This document shows, in pieces, positions 11,784 through 23,400 of a stretch of 64,000 nt of DNA; position 1 is the first letter of the stretch, and every line of letters begins with the position of its first letter. The notes below the pieces were generated by a model, which was not told where the DNA came from, made no database searches, and saw only the letters and a list, made by a program, of their open reading frames with translations. This DNA comes from Coriaria nepalensis. Lineage: Eukaryota > Streptophyta > Magnoliopsida > Cucurbitales > Coriariaceae. The DNA is taken from the NCBI GenBank assembly GCA_027186245.1, contig CP114486.1, forward strand, positions 10,182,501 through 10,246,500. The letters are read 5' to 3'. The position numbers and the translations under genes were made by a program.

Positions 11784-12742
11784 TCTATTGCCGTAGAATC
11801 GCAATATGTCAACAGTATGCTTGAAGCTTATCCACCTTAAATAGGTAACATATGAAAGGATTGATCAAAGCCCTGACATATTCGAAATATCCTTTTGTCT
11901 AACTAGAATTTGCTCCCAACAACTCTTCTTTCTCAAAGGCGACTAGATTGGTGGAATGGAATGTTTTCATAACTTCTACTATGCGTGCAGCTTCGGATCT
12001 TGTGGCATGTTTGGTTATATTGGTTGTACCAATAAAAATGAGGATTATAATTTTAAAAAATTTGTAAAAAAAAGAGTTTATAAAATTATTTAAATATTAT
12101 AATAAAATTTATAATATATAAATAGATATTTATTTTAATTTTTATAAAAAAATATTTATTTATATAAAGATTAAAAAAGAAATAACTTTTTCAATTAAAT
12201 AAAAATAAAAAAATTATTCATGTTTTTATTATTTATTTAAATAAAATAATAAAATAGAATAATTTTTTATTTTATTTTCATTGAGTCAAACATAGTCACA
12301 CTTCCTAAGTATTGACTTCATTTAATATTCTAAAAATAATAATTATTGAATGCATATAGTATATAATAATATGAGATATTAAATTTATTTTTATTTAATA
12401 AATAATGTAATTTATAATAAAAATTTAATATGATATATGTTTAAAAAATATTTAAAAAATATGAATATATTATTTTGTTTTTTTGGGGAAAATAAAAACC
12501 CCGGATATGATAATCTAAAATCTAACAGGACAAATTAGTAATTTAACCAGTCAAACCCGTCGTCCTATTTTATCTTCCTTTTTGGAGGGCCTGGATTCAA
12601 GACGAAACGTCTTTACTAGTCTTCAATATTTCCAACTACTATCCATCCGATCTTCTTCTACATATAGAAATTACCGACTTCATCACTCTCAACTTAGTGC
12701 AAAACTCGAGAAAGAAAAGATAAGGAAGATCATAAATCGATC
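11313..12742. other. AT-rich spacer with A-run; promoter side of copy 2
   Basis: No gene is seen. An A-run of about 34 bases ends near 11781. It follows a strand biased in C over G with CCCCCAACCC-type blocks, which could be the tail of a retroposed sequence, but I cannot identify one. A possible MITE lies at about 12007-12298, where its ends ATGTTTGGTTAT and GAGTCAAACAT are roughly inverted. From about 12640 the sequence is homologous to the leader of copy 1. Confidence 0.5.
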
Positions 12743-13711
12743 ATGGAAAGGAATCAGGAAGAGCTCAAGCTTCTCGGATTCTTCGCCATCTTCAAAGAAT
12801 CCCTCCAGACCATACACTCATGGCGGAAAATCTTCGCCCAAATCACTCTCTCCTTCATTTTCCCCCTCACCTTCATCTACGTTCTTCAAACCGTAGTCTC
12901 TAACCTAATCTTCATCCCCTCTGATCAAGGTCCCACCTATTACTCTTTCTCTCACCACAGCGCGGCCTTCTGGATCTCCACTTTCGCCTTCTCCATCCTC
13001 CTCCTCGTTCTCTCCCTTTTCGCCACCGCCGCCGTCATCTACGCCGCCGCCTGTAAATTCAGCTCCAAACCAGTCGCCTTGTCGAAAATAATTAGGGCTT
13101 CGCCTAGGGTTTGCAAACATCTCCTACTCACTTTCCTCTGCTACTTCGTGTTGCTAGTAATTTACCATATAATTGCTGGAGTTTTGCTTGTCATATGCGC
13201 CGTCATTGTACGAGCTAGTTCCACTGTAGGAATTGTGATTCTGATTGTGTTCTTAATCATATACTTAGTCGGCATTGCTTATCTCGGCGCAAACTGGCGT
13301 TTGGCTAGCGTTCTGTGCGTTTTGGAAGATGATTATGGGTTTAAGGCGTTGAAGAAGAGTAGGAAGCTGATGAAGGGTAAGATTGGAATTACAATGGGCT
13401 GGTTTGTTCTATTCACGCTTTGCTTTATAGGGATTGAATTGGGATTTCAATTCTTCGTGGTGATAGGGGATGTGGTTTCCAATTTAGGGCTTAGAATTGT
13501 GATTGGAATTGTGTTATTTCTGCTTCTAGCGGTTGTTATTTTGACGGAGCTTGTGGTTGATGCTGTGATATATTTTGTGTGTAAATCGTTTCATGATGAG
13601 ACTGCCGACTTGGTTGCATTGGCTGCTAGGCTTGAGGTTTATGTGGGTGGGTATGTTGATCTGAAGAGAGAGGTTCAGTTAGAAGAAGGTAGAGGGGAGA
13701 GTCATGTTTAG
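12743..13711 (+). CDS. Multi-pass transmembrane protein, tandem copy 2
   Basis: Intronless 322-residue frame, paralogous to 3061-4032. The N-terminus reads MERNQEELKLLGFF and the same membrane spans and basic LKKSRKLMKGK loop are present. Differences from copy 1 cluster in the first 150 residues and the C-terminal tail. The middle, about residues 125-265, is almost unchanged, which fits purifying selection or gene conversion. The start is supported by a shared upstream context (AATCGATCATGgAAAGG). It belongs to the same plant family as AT4G19950/AT5G44860, of unknown biochemical function. Upstream homology with copy 1 runs only about 100 bp and downstream homology is the GGGGTTATTTTATTTTG block at about 13721, so the duplicated unit as it survives is little more than the gene itself. 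Confidence 0.85.
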   Translation: MERNQEELKLLGFFAIFKESLQTIHSWRKIFAQITLSFIFPLTFIYVLQTVVSNLIFIPSDQGPTYYSFSHHSAAFWISTFAFSILLLVLSLFATAAVIYAAACKFSSKPVALSKIIRASPRVCKHLLLTFLCYFVLLVIYHIIAGVLLVICAVIVRASSTVGIVILIVFLIIYLVGIAYLGANWRLASVLCVLEDDYGFKALKKSRKLMKGKIGITMGWFVLFTLCFIGIELGFQFFVVIGDVVSNLGLRIVIGIVLFLLLAVVILTELVVDAVIYFVCKSFHDETADLVALAARLEVYVGGYVDLKREVQLEEGRGESHV

Positions 13712-15812
13712 TAGGAGTAGGGGTTATTTTATTTTGTTTTGTTTTGTCTTATTTTATATTTTGAAAAATGTAATGTGGCTTTGAATATAATTAATTTGTA
13801 ATAAATTGAGCATTTATGAGAAGTTAAAATTGTGTATATGTTTAGACTTTAGGGTATGATGCGATGCACTTATATATGAAGAACCGGGTACAAGTGGGCA
13901 AGATGGCCATATGAGTAGAGCTGGCTATTTGTATCGGCAGACTGTGTTGTGTTGTATTTCGTACGGATTGATCTGTGTTCACACCTGTATCTAAAATTAA
14001 AGGCACAACATGAGATGAACTTAGTAACAGGTCATAAACATGTTGTGTCAATTTGTGGAATTGTATCGGTCTGTGAGCCTATTTTGGCCTGGCCTGTAGG
14101 TTTATTTAGATCCGTAATATTGAAATTTTATTTATTTATTTTTTAAAATAATTTTAAATAAAAAAGAGTTTTAAATTGATTAGTAAAATACTAATATTGT
14201 AATACATATTTTGTATATTATTAATTATTTCTAATAATTATTATTTAATAAATTAGAAATTAATATCGTTAATAATTAAAATTATAAACAAATTATAATA
14301 AATATTATTTGGCCAAACAAGAATTTGCATTAATCGAAAAGTTTTTAATATACAAAATGATTTTTGAAGAAAAAATCCTAAAATTAGAAGGTGATTTTGG
14401 ACTCCTACTTACGGGCCTAAAAAAGCCGTGCTATGTCGTGCATGATCGACCCGTCCCGACCCGACCCCCTCTAGGTGCTAGGCACGACCCAATAGCATGA
14501 CTGTGCTTCTAGTCCTCTTGTTATGACATGTATTTTAATTATAAGAAAATTTTAGGGGGATGAATTTTCAAATTCGTTAAAGGTGGTAATGAAATATAAA
14601 TTATAAATTTAAGGGGTGGAAAGTGAAAATAATAAATAAAATAACAAACAAAAATAAAAGAAAATGATAAACCCTGAGCATGCTTAGGATGGGCCATGCC
14701 GGCGGCACAGCGGTCCCAAGGTAATATACCCAAACAATATATGACTCTAAATCTGATTTGAGCAGTGCTGGGCCTGGGCCCAAAAGGCAGGCCTCCAAGT
14801 CGGCCCAAAAGGCAAGCCGTGTTGTCTTTAGATGAATATATAAAATATATATTTTCTGAAGGCTATTTGTAATCAAAGGAAAACCTTTTTATTTTATATT
14901 TTTCTTTTATTTTGTAAATAAATTATAGGAGAGAGGGAGGAAGCCTAGAGGGATGGGGCCCCGTGCTTGGGCCGGGACGGAGATAGATTAATTACTCAAT
15001 TTCTTGAGGTGTGTCTTTAACTACTAAATTTAGAGAATAAACGGTAAATATGAAATTAAACCTAAACTATGAATACAGACTTTGAGCTGCAAGGTGTTAT
15101 TAAACAAGATAAGGTTAGTCGGGAAGTCTCGGTTGTATCCGGAATCGGAAAGTTTAAGCTCGTCAAATGATACACTACCGGGGAGACAGTTAATTCGAAC
15201 ACGGTCCGCTTGAACCTCACTCTAAGATATCCATAGCTTTTCTGCCTAACTTACTAGATGATATATCCATACCAACAATAATGCCATGAAATGTCAATGG
15301 TTTGTTAAGAAGTAAGTCCTAGTAAACAAAAACTACTTGCTCACATTCAGCTTCTATAGAGTTGTATATATATATACATATACATACAACAGTAGTAGCT
15401 CGTGTATAAGTGCCCAAGACGAGTGCTCACAAATAACTTAAATTCAATTTACTTACATTGATGTGAGGTGATATATATTCTCTCCGTGTATGTCTTTAAG
15501 ATGCGAAGCACGAAACTCCACCTAACCATTTGAGCTTTAGGACAAAAGCCCGTCTCTCAAACAAGAATTCAAGCACAAATAACTCTTTTGTTTTAGAAAG
15601 TAAAATCAACTACTAAGGCATTAATAGTGATTTTCGTAAGCTTCGACCCAATACATTATATATATATATATTTCTGGGCAACCATATAGTAACTAAAAAG
15701 ATTTCATGATATTTTGAGTACAAAAAAAAGGAAAAAGAAAAAGGGTACAAATTAGAAGAAGATAGTAGAGAGTAGAGATAATATCAATATTTAATAGATG
15801 GGCTCTTCAAAA
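13712..15812. other. Intergenic region with possible hAT-type MITE remnants
   Basis: 13910-14100 contains GTCATAAACATGTTGTGTCAA, a degenerate form of the GTGTCGTGTC-rich ends of plant hAT-related MITEs. GC-rich blocks with GGGCC, CCCGACCCGA and their inverses at 14410-14500 and 14690-14820 stand out from the AT-rich surroundings. I could not define terminal repeats or target duplications, so this is suggestive only. The rest to 15800 shows no gene. The last part (about 15700-15812) is probably the psaN 3' UTR. Confidence 0.4.
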
Positions 15813-16712
15813 TCACCATTTCCAGAATACATTGGACCCACACTTGTACTTGTCTTTGCCCTCACATTCCAACTGCAGATCATCACTGATAAACGGCACT
15901 TTCTGTATCCCACCAAAAAAAAAAAATAATTAATTAATTATTTAATTAAAACACTTTTTTTTAGTTATTTTTGTGCCGATACAGTCTATTGTGGCAAATC
16001 AAATGATATCACAACCATAGTCTTTCTTACTATATCATATATGATATCATTCATCACTTAGTATCAATATTTGTAGTTGTGATGTAAGTTTGGTTTGTCG
16101 AATGCCGAATCCAGGTAAGAAAAATTCGTTATTTATTAGTAATAAAAAAAAGAAAAGAAAAAGAAAAAGAAAGAATTCAAAACCTTTTGTTTGGCAAGAT
16201 CTTGGCATCCTGTAAAGTTCTCAGGGAACTTGCATGTCCCAAATTGAACAGTGTAAGCCCTTGCAAAGTTAGCCCCACTTGTTGCCAATCTCTTTTTGTC
16301 ATTCAATTCCTATTAATTACAAATAAGAAAACAAAAATATTTTATATAAAAATAAATAAAATTAAATTAAGAAAGAGTAGTGAAATTATAGCTAACATGA
16401 GGCTACCTTATTAGCTTTGCTCTTCTCAAGGTATTCTTCTATAACACCAGCACTAGCAGAAGAATTAGAGGCAGCAGAAACAGAGGCAAAAATGGCAGAT
16501 GCTAAGCAAACAAGGGCAGCCCTTCTTCCTTGGGATTCCTTATCATCGTCACCCCTAACTCTAGCTTGATGGGCTTTAATTGCACAAAATTTAGCAGGTG
16601 TGGATGCAACACAGGGCAATGAGTTGATAAGCTTTGTACTAAGCTCAGATGAAGAAGCTGCTCCTGAAATTGCATAGCTACAAGCTAGAACACCAGAGTT
16701 CATTGTTGCCAT
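15813..16712 (-). CDS. PSAN: Photosystem I subunit PsaN, chloroplast precursor
   Basis: Three exons, read on the minus strand: 16712-16407, 16309-16184 and 15902-15813. All are in phase 0 with GT-AG borders, giving 173 residues. PsaN is a small lumenal subunit of photosystem I that helps plastocyanin interact with the complex. Residues 1-88 form a bipartite targeting sequence: a Ser/Ala-rich stromal part, then a twin-arginine GRRAALVCLASAIF hydrophobic stretch ending near ASA. This matches the Tat (delta-pH) import route known for PsaN. The mature part starts GVIEEYLEKSKANK, is about 85 residues long, contains four cysteines and ends NVFWKW, as in other plants. Length and exon order fit the family. 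It lies about 700 bp downstream of the SWIM gene on the same strand. Confidence 0.95.
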
Positions 16713-17412
16713 TTTCTTTCAATTTTTGTGATTCAAAAGAAAAATAGTAATGATTTGAGTGATCAAGAGAAAATTAAGGTGGGAGAGAAAATCAAGAGGA
16801 AGTTAAAAAGGGCTCAGGGAGTGTTTGTAGTGGTGAGAAAGTGGATAAGGGGTTAGATTGCCTTCTGCTCTTATTGGTACACAATTGCTTTTCTTGATAC
16901 TGTGGGACCAATCCAGAGTTTGAATACTGGGGCCCACCTTTAACATAGAATAGCAGCCAATCAATGATATACTTCATTTTCCATGAGAAGTAGCCACAAA
17001 CCTGCAACTCAACAGAAACATTCAGAACTCTTCAAATGTTATCGATTGAATTTAGCAGAGAAAAGTTATTTTTATATATACATAGCACTTCTAAAATTGT
17101 TTTTATTCATCAACATTGAATAGCAGCCTTTGCCATAAATTAACCTTTCTCCTAAAACAAACTGTAAAAAAACTACATTTTGAGAGCACAGAAGCAATCG
17201 AAAATAGAAAAAGTAAAAAATATAATTTTTAACTACTTGCTAATGTCATCTTAACTCTGAAGCTAAACCTACACAGCTCAAGTTAATCCACGTCACCAAA
17301 TCCACCAAAAGATGATGAATCCACCAACCCAGCAAGAAAATCCGGAAGATTTCATTAAGTATTCTTAATGGATCTTCGATTGACCATTGGCTTTAATGAT
17401 CAACTCAAGCAA
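16713..17412 (-). promoter_or_regulatory. psaN upstream region and 3' flank of the SWIM gene
   Basis: About 700 bp between two same-strand genes. On the minus strand a CCAAT motif lies near 16875 and a CTTATCC (inverse of the I-box core GATAAG) near 16843, both common upstream of light-responsive genes. Short motifs like these also occur by chance and no transcription start can be fixed. The part nearest 17412 should hold the 3' UTR of the SWIM gene. Confidence 0.35.
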
Positions 17413-20400
17413 TTATCGTATTCTCGAAAGTCTTTTCCGTTTCTGATTCTTATTCTTTACTTGGCCACTCTTGGGATCTTTTGACCCAGATGGAATAGAA
17501 GCAACTGAAGGTCTTCCAACAGATGTTCTCCCTTTCCTAGAAACCCATTTCAATGGCAACTTATTTACCACAGTGCTAATATCATTAGAACTATTCAATT
17601 CAACAAGTTTCTGAATTTGATCAAGCATCTGCTGGGTCCATGCCATTGACACATCAAGTGCAATTGAGTCATCCATTGGCTTTTTCAACATATCCATCAA
17701 TATCTCCTCAAATGACAAGAAGGACATTGAAGCTTTATATTCTCGTTCCTTTTCACATATCATATTCACTTTAATCACATGCTTGCATAGATTTCCCTGC
17801 AAAGACCATGAACAATCACAAAATGCGAACTCCGATCCGGGATTCCACACTATATGTGTTAAACTGCCATCATGCTGGCTTAAGACTTGAGCAAATAAAC
17901 GATCCTTATCATCTAAAGTAACTGAAGAATCTGGAATTTGAAGTGCTCTGTGCCACGAAGTAGAAGAGATATATTCCTCCTTGACATTTTGAAAAGAATC
18001 ACTTTCATCTGCATAACGGTCTAGCCAGTAGCTTGAATGCAATTCGGTAGTGAGCTTGTGTACTAACCAATCGACTCTTTGGAAAGCGCCTAGATGAGAA
18101 TCGTCAAATAGCTTGGCCTTTAGTTTTACATGATAGGCTTCTATAGCACCTGAAGCTTCCTGGCTTGCAAGTGGAAGAGATCTCATTGTTGAAAGCCACA
18201 TTTCTGTTGACAATAACAGGATCAAACACAAGAAATTCGAGTATGTTCTATGAAAACGTTTGAAATTGTAATCATATACGGATTCTTTTAGTCTTTTGTG
18301 AGAGACAGAGAGAGAGAGAGAGAAGGAGATACCTATTTTAGGGACCCAAGAACCTTTGAAATATTCCATGAATGCAGTTTGATCGATAAAATCTTGGACC
18401 AGCTCTTCTAAGACAGCCTGTGTATCAACTCCACCCCAAATGCTATACACTAATTTTCCGAGGCATTTAAAGATCTCTCTCTGAACTTCAATGTTGCTGC
18501 ATTTCCTAACTGTATTTCTGAGCCAAGATCTACGGACCCGCCAGAGGGAAAATAGTACAGGACAACAAAATGCATCCCTGAAAAGCATATCCAAATTAGA
18601 TTACACCTTGCATTGACTAATAAGCTAGATAAAATAATAAAGAAAAAAGAAGAAACAGACATTTAGAGTAAAGAGTAGCCTACCTGATGGGATCAATCTC
18701 TGCTGCTGCATCATCGATCAAAAACCCACTGACCTTCCACCCGGGCTCTACAGTATGAACTCTCTCAAGCAGAGCTTTCATCCACTTTGATACATCTGCC
18801 TTTGCAAAACTACGGGTGATGATCCATGCAACTGGGAGTGCGTGTTGTCTTGAATCGAAGACAAGAAGGGTACACAAGGGATACTGCATGTAAACTGAGA
18901 ATCAAATAGATGTTCTCCAAGAGGTTTATTTGGTTCATTGTTTGAAACTCCAGTTTGAATAGTTTGGACCCACTAAACTCCTGTTCGTTTCAAATGTTAA
19001 TAGAATCACAAAATCTCGTTATCTTCCAATCTATGTAGGGTGCATTCCGTGGAGCAATTAACTCCAATATGGGGTCAAATATCCAATTTGGACCGACAAA
19101 ACTCAAATTAAGTCAAATAACGTGTTTAATAACTCATCTTTTCTTACAACAATGTAAAATACAGCCTGCATGAACTGAAGTTGATATACACACTATTTTT
19201 GATATCTGAGCGCACACAAACTGTTGGAAATAAAAAGATAATGTTAGGATTTGGTTAGAGAAATCTTAGGAGAAATATTAGGAAGAGATATCTTAGAATA
19301 TTTTCCTAATGATATGAGATTGTAAATTAGTTGTTAAGATCTTACCATAACTAATCTAGGGTTTCTAGTGTATAAATACCCTATGTATGTAATCTGAAAA
19401 TTAATCAGAACAGTTTATTAAAAGCTTTCATGGTATCAGAGCTTGGTTCTTCTAAGGTCATTAACGGTTGACTTAATCAACCGGTGACCTCCATTCGTTT
19501 ATTGCTTGGAAAACAGACCTCTTAAGAAGACGTATTCTTCAAATTTATAACATGGGTGACGATTCCTTGACATTCATTGAGAGGAAGCTGTCGTCCCTAA
19601 GCCTCAATGAGAAATCCACCATCCAGATCACAACATATCTGTTGAATGGACAGAATTTCCTAAGATGGTCTCGATCAGTGAGACTATTTCTTAGAGGAAA
19701 AGGAAAGATGGGGCATATAACAGGAACTACAACAGCACCTAATATGAAAGATCCGAATTATTCTACCTGAAAAGAAGAGAACTATACCATCATCTCTTGG
19801 CTTGTGAACTCGATGGTTGAAGATATTGGTCAAAACTACATGTATCTCCCTACTGTAAAGGAGGTTTGGGATGCAGTATCCTCTACTTTCTCAGACTTAG
19901 GAAACTCAGCACAGGTATATGAGATTAAGACCAAGATCCGAGAGATGAAACAAAGAGACATGACTGTCACAAATTATTATAATAAGATGTTAGGATTATG
20001 GCAAGAACTAGATCTGTTTTATGATCTTGACTGGACATGTGGAGTAGATGCTGCACAGTTCAAGAAAACAGTAGAGAAAGACAGGGTGTTTGAGCTCTTG
20101 GCTGGTCTCAACCCTAACCTAGATGAAGCAAGAGGTCGAATTCTAGGAAAAGAACCACTACCTTCTACAAGGGAGGTTTTTTTAGAAATTAGAAGGGAAG
20201 AGAATCGTAAGATTGTGATGATGGGAAAAAAGGGTTCTATGGAAATCCTTGAAAATTCTGCACTCAACACCATAGTATCAGCAGAAGAAGTGGTAACTGC
20301 AGCAGCGGCTTATAAACCAAGAGGATCTAATTCCCCCTATGGTCAAAATTCGAGGTTTGAGGAGAAGGTTAAGGTGTGGTGTGATTACTGTAACAAGCCC

Positions 20401-23400
20401 AGACATACTAGGGCTACCTGCTGGAAAATTCATGGAAAGCCACAGAATTGGAAGGGCAACCGAAGTGGAGATAAAAACAGTCACGGAATGCATGTGTCCA
20501 TTGAAACCGAGACATCATCTCCTTCTCTTAGCAAAGAACAGCTTGATCAAATATACAAAATAATAAATCAAATTCCTACCTCTAGTTCAGGTTCTAGTTT
20601 TCTCGCAAAAAAAGGTAATTTTCCCATAGCCTCAATTGTTTTTTCTAATCTAGAACCATGGATCATTGATTCTGGTGCTTCTGATCATATGACCAATTCA
20701 TCTTATTTTTTTACCTCATATACTACTTGTCCCGGTAATCTAAAAATTCGTATAGCAGATAAGAGTTTATCTCCAATTGCAGGAAAATGTTCAATCACTA
20801 TCTCAAATGATCTTACTCTAAAATCTGTCTTACATGTCCCTAAATTATCATGTAATCTCTTATCAGTTAGCAAACTTACCTAGGATTCTAATTGTTTAGT
20901 GAAATTATATGACTCTTACTGTGAATTTCAGGATCATCATTCGAAGAAGATGATTGGCAGTGCTAGGATGGTTGATGGACTCTATTATTTTGATGAATCA
21001 ACTACCAAGGGTGGACAAGCTCAAACTGCAAGTAGTAGTATTTCTATTCCTGTTAAAGACAAAATAATGTTATGGCACTATAGATTAGGTCATCCTAGTT
21101 TTCCTTACCTTAAGCATTTCTTTCCATCGTTCTTTAAAGACAATAATGTTAATCTAATGTCTCTTCAATGTGAACCATGTCAATTATCAAAACATCAGAG
21201 AGCTTCTTATAAATCTCATTCCTATCAAGCTTCTAGACCATTTTATTTAATTCACAGTGATATTTGGGGACCCTCTAGAATAACAACTATTTCAGGTACT
21301 AGATGGTTTATCTCCTTTATTGATGATCATATTAGGATATGTTGGGTATTTCTATTAAAAAAAAAGTCAAAGCTGCTAAAAAATTCAAAGAATTCTATTA
21401 TATGATTGAAAATCAGTTCCAAACACAAATCCAAGTTCTTAGAATCGATAATGGCAAAGAATACTATAATTCAATCCTAAATGAGTTCTTGACAGAAAAA
21501 GGCATGCTTCATCAATCTATATGTTATGATACCCCTCAACAAAATGGGATAGCTGAAAGGAAAAATAGACACCTACTTGAAGTTACTAGATCAATCATGT
21601 TTACTATGGGGGTCCCTAAGTATCTATGGGGGGGAAGCAATCCTTACAGCCACTTATCTTATAAATAGAGTTCCCTCTAAGGTACTAGAATATCAAACTC
21701 CTATAAACAAACTACTAGAAACTGTTACGGGATTCTATTTGTGCTATTTTAGGGATGTTTTCCTTTATGTCTAGATGGGTTCCTCTGTGGCCGTCGATCT
21801 TCTCTGCAGGGGCGTTTGGCGTTTTCTGTGGTGGTTGAGTGGTGTTCGATCTTCTCTTTCGGTGCTTCCATTGTGGTGGTTGGGTTGCTGTGGGGACGTC
21901 GGCTCTCTCTGTGGTAGACGAGAGGCTCTCTCTGTGGTAGACGGGAGGTTCTGTGGTGGTTGCGAGGTGATCAGCAACGAATCTGTGGTGGTTGCGAGGT
22001 TCTGTGGTGGGCTGCGAGGTGTAAACGAATCTGGTTGCTGATTCTTTTGTTGCAGACATGCTAGCTGGACAGGTATCAATTTTGAGCCCTCTTATTGTGT
22101 TCCTTGGGCCTAATTAACTTGTACCCGTGGGCTTCTCTTTTGCATTGTGTATTTGGGCCTCTTTTTCACTTGAAGTTGGAATTGATTTACTTTCGGGCTT
22201 GCTGTTATTTTTGACTGTTTGGGCTGATTTTGTTATACGTAACTTTCATCATGTCTACGAAAAATAATATTATTCGTTTTACTAGAAATAATTTTTCAAC
22301 GTGGGAATTTCAATTTAAAATGTTCTTGAAAGGAAAAGAATTATCAAATCATATTGATAGTTCTATTCGAGTTCCCACTGATTAAAAGGAATTTGCCCAA
22401 TGGGAGGTCAAGGATGCTAGGGTGATCTCTTGGCTCTTAGGAACGATTGAGCCCCATCTTGCCACCAATCTTCGGTGTTTCACTACGGCTCACGCTATGT
22501 GGGCCTATCTGCAACGTATTTATCACCAAGACCACAATGCTCGGAAATTCCAATTGGAGTTGGAAATTAGCAATTACACTTAAGGTAATTTGACCATTGA
22601 GCAATTTTATTCTGGTTTTATTAATATTTGGAGCGAGTATTCTGCTATTGTTCATGCTAAGGTTCCCACGGCGGCCCTCGCGGCTCTTCAAGCAGTTCAT
22701 GCTGAGAGTCAACGTGATCAATTTTTGATGAAGCTTCGCCCTGAATTTGAGTCTGTTCGAGCCGGTTTATTGAACCGTAATCCGGTCCCTTCCTTGGATA
22801 TTTGCTTGGGAGATTTATTGCGTGAGGAACAACGATTATCCACTCAGATGGGTATGACTTCTGAGAAAGTCTTTTCTGAGGCTGTAAATGTAGCTTATGC
22901 AGCACACGGGAAAGGGAGGAACAAGCTGCAGTGTTTCAGTTGCAAGGAGATCGGTCACATTGCTCGCAACTGTCGAAAGAAAGTTTGTAACTACTGCAAG
23001 AAAGAGGGCCATCTCATCAAAGACTGTCGCGTGCGGCCTCAGAATCACCAATCTCAAGCTTTTCAAGCTGCTGTTCAGTCCTCGTCTTATTCTGCACCTC
23101 CCACTGTAAGCTCTGATTCATCTATTCTCACACCAGCCATGGTCCAACAGATGATTGTGTCTGCTTTTATGGCTTTAGGCCTACAAGGTACAACTCCTAC
23201 CTTCACTTCTTCTTGGATAGTTGATTCTGGTGCCTCTAATCATATGACCGGTAGTACGATGCGTCTCCATGATGTTCGTAAGTATGGAGGCAGGCAAACT
23301 ATTCAGATTGCTGATGGCAGTACACTTCCTATTACTGCTGTTGGTACTTTGGGTTCTTCCTTTCAAAATGTTTTTGTGTCCCTTGAATTATCTACAAATT

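Noticed and set aside
12582..12896. Plus-strand frame overlapping the start of membrane gene copy 2 (and its twin at 2876-3214)
   Set aside because: These are the same shifted frame in both paralogues. The Ser-rich residues reflect the codons of the real frame and the frames stop early.
21715..22079. Minus-strand frames of about 100 residues in the Copia leader
   Set aside because: They arise from GC-rich repeats in an untranslated leader and run across the LTR border.
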